NCBI GenBank assembly: GCA_009917445.1
Contig: QZEE01000012.1
Coordinates: 41,163 to 105,162, forward strand
Direction of reading: 5' to 3'
DNA: 64,000 nucleotides
Origin: a bacterium D16-76
GTDB taxonomy: Bacteria; Bacillota; Clostridia; Oscillospirales; Acutalibacteraceae
Each line of letters starts with the position of its first letter. Position 1 is the first letter of the stretch. Shown here in pieces: positions 58,615 to 64,000 of this stretch. The notes below the pieces were generated by a model. It searched no databases and was not told the origin of the DNA. It saw nothing but the letters and a program-made list of their open reading frames with translations. Position numbers and translations under genes: made by a program.

Positions 58615-59262
58615 ATGCGAATCCGAAAAAAAGATTGGGCCCGCCCAGAGCTGGCCGCCTGCCCGTATTTCATCCCAGACCCCCCGGCCCAAAAGGGCGC
58701 TTGGCTGCAAAAATTTGCCCAAAAACAGCCCCTCCACCTGGACCTGGGCTGCGGCAAATGCGTCTTTTTGGCCGAAGCCGCCCACGCCCAGCGGGGCGTA
58801 AACTTTATCGGCATAGATATCAGCCTGGACATCCTGGGGGTGGGCAGGCGCAACATCCAAAATCTTTACGGTGAGGAAGAGCCCGGCAACGTGCTGCTGT
58901 GCGCCTACAATATCGAGCGCCTGCCCCAGCTTTTCTCCCCCGATGAAAAGGCCCAGCGGCTTTATATCAACTTCTGCAACCCCTGGCCCGCCGCCCGCCA
59001 CCACAAGCGCCGCTTGACCCACACCCGCCAGCTGGAAGCCTACAAGGCCCTGCTGGCCCCTGGGGGCGAAATCTGGTTTAAGACCGACAACGACGACCTG
59101 TACCTGGCTACCCGGCGGTACCTGGCCGAAGCCGGGTTTAAGGTCTACTTCGACACAAAGGACCTGCACGCCGCCCAAGACCCGGAAAACATCCTCACCG
59201 AGCACGAGGTCATGTTTACGGCCCAGGGCATCCCTACCAAAGCCCTGCGGGCCCGGTTGTAA
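58615..59262 (+). CDS. trmB: tRNA (guanine46-N7)-methyltransferase TrmB
   Basis: 215 residues, SAM-dependent. LHLDLGCGKCVFLAEAAHA near 41 is the SAM site, FIGIDISLDILGVGRRNIQN near 64 follows, and INFCNPWPAARHHKRRL near 118 is the TrmB signature (family form FsDPWPKxRHxKRRL). WFKTDNDDLY near 154 is also typical. The stop is directly adjacent to the stop of the convergent gene on the other strand. Confidence 0.95.
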   Translation: MRIRKKDWARPELAACPYFIPDPPAQKGAWLQKFAQKQPLHLDLGCGKCVFLAEAAHAQRGVNFIGIDISLDILGVGRRNIQNLYGEEEPGNVLLCAYNIERLPQLFSPDEKAQRLYINFCNPWPAARHHKRRLTHTRQLEAYKALLAPGGEIWFKTDNDDLYLATRRYLAEAGFKVYFDTKDLHAAQDPENILTEHEVMFTAQGIPTKALRARL

Positions 59263-59493
59263 TTACAGCTTAAAATCCTCTTCGCTGAATTGTTCTTTGT
59301 GCAGGGTGGGGGCGGGGCGGGGCTCCCGCAAAAGGGGGTCATAGCGGTACTGGCGGCATTTGCCGTCTGCCATATGCCCCCGCAAAGAGCACAGCACCTG
59401 GCCCGCCTTGCCGCTGTTGTGCTGGCAGTAGGCGCAGTCCGGGGGGATATCCCCTCCAAAAAGTGCGCGTTTTTGTTTTTTACGGAACAGCAT
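59263..59493 (-). CDS. Small conserved Cys4 protein
   Basis: 76 residues with a basic N-terminus (MLFRKKQKR) and four cysteines (PPDCAYCQHN, VLCSLRG, KCRQYRYDPL) likely to bind a metal. The pattern C-x2-C...C...C with YDPL is shared by a clostridial family of unknown function. It abuts trmB tail to tail and has its own promoter. Confidence 0.8.
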   Translation of the reverse strand: MLFRKKQKRALFGGDIPPDCAYCQHNSGKAGQVLCSLRGHMADGKCRQYRYDPLLREPRPAPTLHKEQFSEEDFKL

Positions 59494-59524
59494 ACCCGCA
59501 TCCCCCTCTGGTGTCTATCCTTAT

Positions 59525-59552
59525 ATTATAGCAGAAAAACCCGCTTATGCAA
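59525..59552 (-). promoter_or_regulatory. Promoter of the Cys4 gene
   Basis: Minus strand: TTGCAT (59552-59547), 16-base spacer, perfect TATAAT (59530-59525). Confidence 0.7.
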
Positions 59553-59672
59553 GACTTCTACCTGAAAAAAGGGCGCATAAGGCAAAGCGCGGCTGCATAT
59601 TTAGTCTAGCAGGGGGACAAGGGCTGGGCAGCATGGCCCAGTTAGCGGCGTTGTCAAGCCGTCCCCGTGAAA

Positions 59673-59755
59673 AAGGAACAAAAAGGTTACAAGGGTAACA
59701 GATTGTTTACAAAACAGCACTTTTTGGTGAAAACCCAGCTGCTTTTGCAGGAAAA
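59673..59755 (+). repeat. Dispersed intergenic repeat R4, plus-oriented copy
   Basis: GTTACAAGGGTAACAGA, TTGTTTACAAAACAGCACTT and TTTGGTGAAAAC match the inverted copy at 2467-2565. Part of the 654-base gap before cimA. Confidence 0.55.
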
Positions 59756-59847
59756 TGGGGGGCGGGGGGAAGCCGTTTTTCTGCCCCAAAAAAGGGAGTG
59801 TCCAAGGCGCAGGGTTTATATAAGAAAACCCAATAAATTTGTAAAGT

Positions 59848-60043
59848 TGGTTTTAGGATCAACCCCCTTTTTAAAAGGGGTTATGGGGTCTTTAGGGGCG
59901 AGGGTTGCCATGTGGCAAAACGTATTGCTGCGCAAAACGTTTGCGTCCCGGGCCGACCGAGCCGGCAGACGAGACCAGGCGAGACCAGGCGAGACCAAAG
60001 CCCCTGAACCGCCGGAGGCACAAAACGCGCGGCTGGGCACTCC
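59848..60043 (+). repeat. Intergenic modular repeat R1 interrupted by a nested unit
   Basis: GGTTTTAGGATCAACCCC, hairpin, TATGGGGTCTTTAGGGGC, then 97 extra bases (59900-59996), then AAAGCCCCTGAACCGCCGGA and the rest as in the 44046 copy. The extra bases contain CCGACCGAGCCGGCAG, shared with the 50733 element, and end in a 10-base tandem repeat (CGAGACCAGG, nearly three copies, 59970-59997). Confidence 0.75.
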
Positions 60044-60058
60044 CCAAAAAGCCGGGGT

Positions 60059-60087
60059 TTGACGGCCCGGCCCCCATTTGGTATAAT
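60059..60087 (+). promoter_or_regulatory. Promoter of cimA
   Basis: TTGACG (60059-60064), 17-base spacer, perfect TATAAT (60082-60087). No T-box precedes the gene. Confidence 0.8.
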
Positions 60088-60147
60088 GGCCCTATAATGC
60101 TTTGCCCCCTGCCCCGGCCAGGGCGGGGGCAAAAGGGAGGCAGGCAC

Positions 60148-61734
60148 ATGGATAAAGCCGTTTCCATATTTGATTCTACCCTGCGGGACGGCGCGCAGGG
60201 GGGCGGCATCGCCTTTTCGGTGGAAGATAAGCTGGCGGCCGCCCGGGTGCTGGACCAGCTGGGGGTACAGTATATAGAAGCCGGGAACCCCGGCTCCAAC
60301 CCCAAGGACCAGGAGTTTTTCAAACGGGCCCAGGCCCTTGCCTTGACGCACGCCCGCCTGTCCGCCTTTGGCAGCACCCGCCGCAAGGGCCTTCGGCCCC
60401 AGGAGGACGGGAACCTGCAATCCCTTTTGGGGGCCGGTACCCCCTGCTGCACCCTTTTTGGCAAGGCGTGGAAGTTCCATGTGGATTGGGTGTTGGAAAC
60501 CACGCCTGAGGAAAATTTCGCTATGATTGAGGAAAGCTGCCGGTTTCTGAAATCCCAGGGCAAAGAGGTCATTTTTGACGCCGAGCACTTTTTTGACGGC
60601 TGGAAGGACGACTCCGCCTTTGCCCTGATGGCCCTGGAAGCGGCCGCCCGGGGCGGGGCCGACCTTTTGTGCCTGTGCGACACCAACGGCGGCGCTTTCC
60701 CTGAGGACGTGAAAACCGTCTTGCAGCAGGTGGCGGCCCGGTTTTCTTTGCCGATTGGGGTGCATTTCCACGAGGACTGCGGCATGGCTACTGCCAACAG
60801 CGTCACAGCGGTGCGCTATGGGGCCAAACAGGTGCAGGGCACCCTGCTGGGCTTTGGAGAGCGCTGCGGCAACGCCAACCTGTCGGCGGTTATCGGCAAT
60901 TTGCAGTGCAAGCTGGGCTATGCCTGCATCCCCCAGGAGAACATCCAGCGGCTGGCCCACAGCGCCCGGGAGCTGGCCGCCCTGGCCAACTGGGAGCTGC
61001 CCCACGGCCTGCCCTATGTAGGGGCCGACGCTTTCTCCCACAAGGCGGGCATGCACGCAGACGGGGTCTTGAAGACGCCCCGCTCCTTTGAACACATAGA
61101 CCCCTACGTGGTGGGCAACACCCGGCGGTTCCCAGCGTCGGAGATCAGCGGGCGGGCGGTGGTGCTGGAAAAAATCCGCCGGGCCTTCCCGCGTATGAAG
61201 CTGGACGCCCAGTCTGCCCGCGGCGTTTTGGAAGACCTAAAGGCCTTAGAGGCCCAGGGCTACCAGTTCGAGGGGGCCGACGCCTCTTTCGAGCTGCTGG
61301 TGCGCAAGCGGTTAAAGCCTTTCCCGCCCTTTTTTGAGCTGCTGTATTACCACATCTACACCGACTACGGCTCTGGCAAAGCCGGAGCCACGGCCACGGT
61401 GAAGGTGCGGGTGGGGGAGGAAATCCAGCTGATGGCCGCTGAGGGCAACGGCCCGGTAAACGCCTTGGATAAGGCCCTGCGCAAAGCCCTGGAAGTCTTT
61501 TACCCTGTGCTGGCAAATGTAAAGCTGACCGACTATAAGGTGCGGGTGCTGGACAGCAAAAGCGCTACGGCCGCCGGGGTGCGGGTGCTGATCACTTCCT
61601 CGGCCGGGGCGGGGGAGGCTTTTACTACCGTGGGCGTCTCTGGCGACGTGGTGGCCGCCAGCTGGAAAGCCTTGGAGGATTCTATGGAATACCTGCTGCT
61701 AATGGCCGGGGAGGCGGCGCCCGCTTTGGCATAG
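60148..61734 (+). CDS. cimA: Citramalate synthase
   Basis: Condenses pyruvate and acetyl-CoA to citramalate in threonine-independent isoleucine synthesis. 528 residues. HMGL-like TIM barrel: SIFDSTLRDGAQGGGIAFSV at the start, EAGNPGSNPKDQEF near 47, LCDTNGGAFPEDV near 173 and HFHEDCGMATANS near 205. The LeuA-type allosteric dimer domain is at about 385-515. The GNPGSNPKD and HKAGMHADGVLK features favour CimA over isopropylmalate or homocitrate synthase. GGGAGG precedes the ATG. Confidence 0.93.
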   Translation: MDKAVSIFDSTLRDGAQGGGIAFSVEDKLAAARVLDQLGVQYIEAGNPGSNPKDQEFFKRAQALALTHARLSAFGSTRRKGLRPQEDGNLQSLLGAGTPCCTLFGKAWKFHVDWVLETTPEENFAMIEESCRFLKSQGKEVIFDAEHFFDGWKDDSAFALMALEAAARGGADLLCLCDTNGGAFPEDVKTVLQQVAARFSLPIGVHFHEDCGMATANSVTAVRYGAKQVQGTLLGFGERCGNANLSAVIGNLQCKLGYACIPQENIQRLAHSARELAALANWELPHGLPYVGADAFSHKAGMHADGVLKTPRSFEHIDPYVVGNTRRFPASEISGRAVVLEKIRRAFPRMKLDAQSARGVLEDLKALEAQGYQFEGADASFELLVRKRLKPFPPFFELLYYHIYTDYGSGKAGATATVKVRVGEEIQLMAAEGNGPVNALDKALRKALEVFYPVLANVKLTDYKVRVLDSKSATAAGVRVLITSSAGAGEAFTTVGVSGDVVAASWKALEDSMEYLLLMAGEAAPALA

Positions 61735-61746
61735 GCAGAAAAAAGA

Positions 61747-61787
61747 AAAGGCCCCCAGAAGGTTTTGCATCATCTGGGGGCCTTTTG
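61747..61787. terminator. Bidirectional terminator
   Basis: AAAAGGCCCCCAGA (61747-61760) and TCTGGGGGCCTTTT (61774-61787) form a 14-base-pair stem between convergent cimA and the MFS gene. Confidence 0.88.
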
Positions 61788-61789
61788 CG

Positions 61790-63001
61790 TTATGCCTGGG
61801 AGGGCTTAAAGCGCCGGAAGAGGCGAAGGCACAGGATAAGCACCAGGGGGAACAGGGCCGCGGCCAGCATGCCGGCTTTCAGGCCCTGGGATTCCCCCAG
61901 GCCCGCGCCCAGGGCTAAGCCGCTGACAGCCCCAGTAAGGGCCGGGCCCAGGGAACAGCCGATGTCCCCGCAGACGGCCAGCACCCCAAACATAGCTGTG
62001 CCGCCTTTGGGGTAGGCCGCCGCGGTACTGCTGAGCACCCCGGGCCACATCAGGCTGATGGAGAACCCGCACAGCGCGCAGCTGAGCAAAGAAAGCAAGG
62101 GCACCGTAAACAGCGCCGCCCCCAGGTAGCAGCCCACGCACAGGGCGGCTGTGGCCAGCAGGGCTTTATCCAGGTCCAGGCGGCTGCCCCACAAGCCGTA
62201 CAGGGTGCGCCCCAAGCCCATGAATACCGCGAACAGGCAGGGCCCCAGCAGGTCCCCCATGACTTTGGGCACGCCCAGGCCCTTTTCGGCAAACAGGGAG
62301 CTCCATTGGCTCATGGCCAGCTCAGAGGCGCCGGCGCACAGCATGATTACCATAGCCACCACAAACAGCCGGGAGGAAAACAGGTGCATTAAGGGGGATT
62401 TTTCCTCCTCGAGCACGGCGGGCCGCAGGGGTACCATGGCAAAGGCGATGCAGTTGCAGGCGGGCAGCAGCGCCCACAGCAGGGGCAGGGCCCACCACAG
62501 GCTTTCCCCCAAAACCCGCACCGCCAGGGTGGTCAGCAGCACCACGGCCACCTGCCCCCAGCAGTAGAAGGAATGTAAAAGGCTCATTTTGGCGTCTTTG
62601 GCGTCTGCGGGCAGGGAATCGCTGATGGGGCTGATAATCACCTCTACCATGCCGCCCCCAATGGCGCTTACAATGGTGGCAATGGCCAGCCCCACAAAGG
62701 GGGAGGGCAAAGCCCGGGGCAAAAGCCCCAGCAGGGTAAGGCCCAGGGCGCCGCAGACATGGGCCATGACAGCGGCGGCCCGGTAGCCCATTTTGTCGAC
62801 AAAACGTACGCACAGCAGGTCTACCAGGATTTGGGTGACAAAATTAAAGAGGATCAGGGAGGAGATCATGGCATAGGAAATGCCGAACTCCTTTTGGAAA
62901 ATGACGAAAAAAAGCGGGCTTATGTTGTTGACGACCCCCTGGAAGATACATCCCAGGCAGCAGGCCATCCGGGTGCTTTTATAAGAGACAGTTTCACGCA
63001 T
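61790..63001 (-). CDS. Major facilitator superfamily transporter
   Basis: 403 residues, about twelve membrane spans. CIFQGVVNNISPLFFVIFQK in helix 1, LCVRFVDKMGYRAAAVMAHV as the loop 2-3 motif (RFxDKxGxR), and the second-half equivalent GRTLYGLWGSRLD near 285. Likely an efflux or sugar-type symporter; substrate unknown. AGGAAAGGA precedes the ATG at 63001. Confidence 0.88.
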   Translation of the reverse strand: MRETVSYKSTRMACCLGCIFQGVVNNISPLFFVIFQKEFGISYAMISSLILFNFVTQILVDLLCVRFVDKMGYRAAAVMAHVCGALGLTLLGLLPRALPSPFVGLAIATIVSAIGGGMVEVIISPISDSLPADAKDAKMSLLHSFYCWGQVAVVLLTTLAVRVLGESLWWALPLLWALLPACNCIAFAMVPLRPAVLEEEKSPLMHLFSSRLFVVAMVIMLCAGASELAMSQWSSLFAEKGLGVPKVMGDLLGPCLFAVFMGLGRTLYGLWGSRLDLDKALLATAALCVGCYLGAALFTVPLLSLLSCALCGFSISLMWPGVLSSTAAAYPKGGTAMFGVLAVCGDIGCSLGPALTGAVSGLALGAGLGESQGLKAGMLAAALFPLVLILCLRLFRRFKPSQA

Positions 63002-63043
63002 GGCGGCAGTCCTTTCCTGTAGATTTTGCAGGCGGCCTGCTCT

Positions 63044-63072
63044 ATTATAAGCAAAAGCGGTGGGTTTGGGAA
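63044..63072 (-). promoter_or_regulatory. Promoter of the MFS gene
   Basis: Minus strand: TTCCCA (63072-63067, weak), 17-base spacer, perfect TATAAT (63049-63044). Confidence 0.55.
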
Positions 63073-63206
63073 CAGCCTGTGCCCAAAAATCAGGGGGCGG
63101 GGGAGGGGAAATCTACCAGGAAGCCCTCAAAATTTTGTACATAATAAAAACAGGCTGAATTGTTACAAAGCTCGGACATTTCAAAATATTTTGTCAAGGG
63201 ATAGCA

Positions 63207-63247
63207 AAAAATCAGTGGCGCAGCTAATGAACCGTTCCACTGATTTT
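63207..63247 (-). terminator. Terminator after the methyltransferase remnant
   Basis: AAAATCAGTGG (63207-63217) pairs with CCACTGATTTT (63237-63247), 11 base pairs, followed on the minus strand by TTGC. It lies 15 bases past the remnant's stop. Confidence 0.7.
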
Positions 63248-63261
63248 CCAAAACGTCCAAT

Positions 63262-63676
63262 CTAACGCTTTTTTAGTTCGGCAATAGCACCATAATGTAA
63301 AATATCAAATTCATTAGGCGCAATATGTTCAAGGAGTGTTCTATGCTCTTGTTCCCACATAGAAATTTCTTTTTCGGCAAGCGAAGCACCAATTCCACGA
63401 CACGCTTTCATTCTTCCATTCCAGCTTTCATGGGTGAATGGTATTCTTACAGTAAATTCTTCGTGATGTACAAGTTCAAAGTTTTCTTTATAGCAATCGG
63501 GTATGTCTATTTGATGTATCGTTTCTCCTGCACCACTCCAGTTAGGACTATATTTTAATACAAGTTTTTCACTTGCTCCCGCAATTTTATCCTCAAATGG
63601 AAGCCATGCCATATATAAAACAAGAATCTTTCCCTCTTTTTTAAGCATACGATAAAACTTATAGCAATCCAAGAAA
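63262..63676 (-). pseudogene. SAM methyltransferase, C-terminal remnant cut by an insertion sequence
   Basis: About 135 residues of the back half of a class I methyltransferase: FYRMLKKEGKILVLYMAWLP (after the missing SAM-binding part), SPNWSGAGETIHQID, and FTVRIPFTHESWNGRMKACR. The reading frame continues upstream only into transposase-end sequence (LVGFLPRVSLVN), so the start of the gene is absent and the SAM-binding motif is lost. The DNA is clearly more AT-rich than the rest of the window, pointing to acquired sequence. Confidence 0.75.
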
Positions 63677-64000
63677 TTAACAAGGGATACCCGCGGCAGA
63701 AAACCAACCAGCACAGTCAGATGGACGAATCAGCGAGAAAGCCTGAGCAATACCATGCGGGAGCTGGGGTAATAATCTGATTTTCAGCTTGCGAAGAATG
63801 GCCTTGATTTTAGACCACATATTTTCAATTGGATTCAAATCAGGGCTGTACGCTGGCAAGTACAGTAATTTCATGCCAGCCCCCTGCAAAAGTGTTTGGA
63901 CCTCTTTGACGTGATGCGTGCGCATATTATCCATGATGACAATATCCCCTTCGTGCAGCGTGGGAATGAGCGTGTTTTTGAGATAGTCCAGAAATTTTTC
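63677..64000 (-). mobile_element. IS630-family insertion sequence, transposase C-terminal part
   Basis: Reading leftward from the window edge: EKFLDYLKNTLIPTLHEGDI, then VIMDNMRTHHVKEVQ with the second catalytic Asp (DNMRTH), and YLPAYSPDLNPIENMWSKIK with the final Glu, the DDE_3 signature of IS630/Tc1-like transposases. The stop is at 63677. The N-terminal part and the right end of the element lie outside the window. The left end lies at or just left of 63677, inside the methyltransferase gene. Confidence 0.9.

Noticed and set aside
59970..59997. CRISPR-like short tandem repeat
   Set aside because: Ten-base units repeat directly without spacers, within an intergenic repeat element; no cas genes are present.
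59905..60147. N-terminal extension of cimA
   Set aside because: It translates the R1 repeat and promoter; the ribosome site and family start place the ATG at 60148.
1..64000. tRNA, rRNA or prophage genes
   Set aside because: No cloverleaf with a TTCGA-type arm, no rRNA sequence and no phage structural genes were recognised on either strand.

Overview
The window looks like a chromosome segment of a GC-rich, anaerobic, spore-forming Firmicute, most likely an Oscillospiraceae/Ruminococcaceae-type clostridium. The signs are a yabO-yabP-yabQ-divIC-yabR sporulation/division block, a SpoVB-type flippase, an oxygen-sensitive indolepyruvate:ferredoxin oxidoreductase, a two-subunit class I fumarase, many TTGACA-17-TATAAT-like promoters, and T-box and TPP leaders. 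The taxonomic placement is an inference from gene content and style; no rRNA is present.

Layout. 1-2.5 kb: 5' part of metG (minus), a 35-residue membrane peptide and a pyridoxal/pyridoxamine kinase. 2.7-8.8 kb: an arylpyruvate/arylacetate operon (paaK, iorA, iorB, a second paaK, a GNAT acetyltransferase, a double-ACT protein). 9.2-13.5 kb: SpoVB-like flippase, HU, RqcP, YabP, YabQ, DivIC, YabR. 13.6-21.2 kb: fumarase alpha, ribosome hibernation factor, an RlmL-type methyltransferase, a secreted unknown protein, a divergent-PAP2 protein, QueH, an amidohydrolase and a nuclease-like unknown. 21.7-27.5 kb: purine genes purM, purN, a PurO-type IMP cyclohydrolase, a stand-alone AICAR formyltransferase, a HAD hydrolase and purD. 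27.6-37.3 kb: a CPBP-like membrane protein, a TIM-barrel/acyl-CoA ligase fusion, VOC and Gfo/Idh/MocA proteins, ftsZ, a second VOC protein, an RpiB-like isomerase, fumarase beta and a cation-diffusion transporter. 37.4-42.1 kb: a T-box leader controlling an XRE-cupin-acyl-CoA ligase fusion, a nucleoside phosphorylase, a MazG-like pyrophosphohydrolase, an ECF S component and a small membrane protein. 42.3-51.5 kb: a polyol dehydrogenase, an unknown protein, two tandem O-antigen-ligase-like proteins, HemZ, a uridine-kinase-like protein and a zinc-ribbon protein. 51.6-63 kb: mostly minus-strand genes (DtxR/MntR regulator, DUF4317, FeoB-associated peptide, ThiT with TPP riboswitch, CorC/HlyC, patatin, Cys4 protein, MFS) mixed with plus-strand transglycosylase, trmB and cimA. 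63.2-64 kb: an AT-richer end where an IS630-type transposase has cut a methyltransferase gene.

The recurring metabolic theme is CoA activation of carboxylates: four adenylate-forming ligases lie within 40 kb, two beside IorAB, one fused to a TIM-barrel domain and one fused to a DNA-binding/cupin regulator behind a T-box. The most unusual items are the two fused ligases, the T-box in front of one of them, and a family of modular palindromic intergenic repeats that carry a nested unit at the same hairpin position in two copies. No tRNA, rRNA or CRISPR array was recognised.
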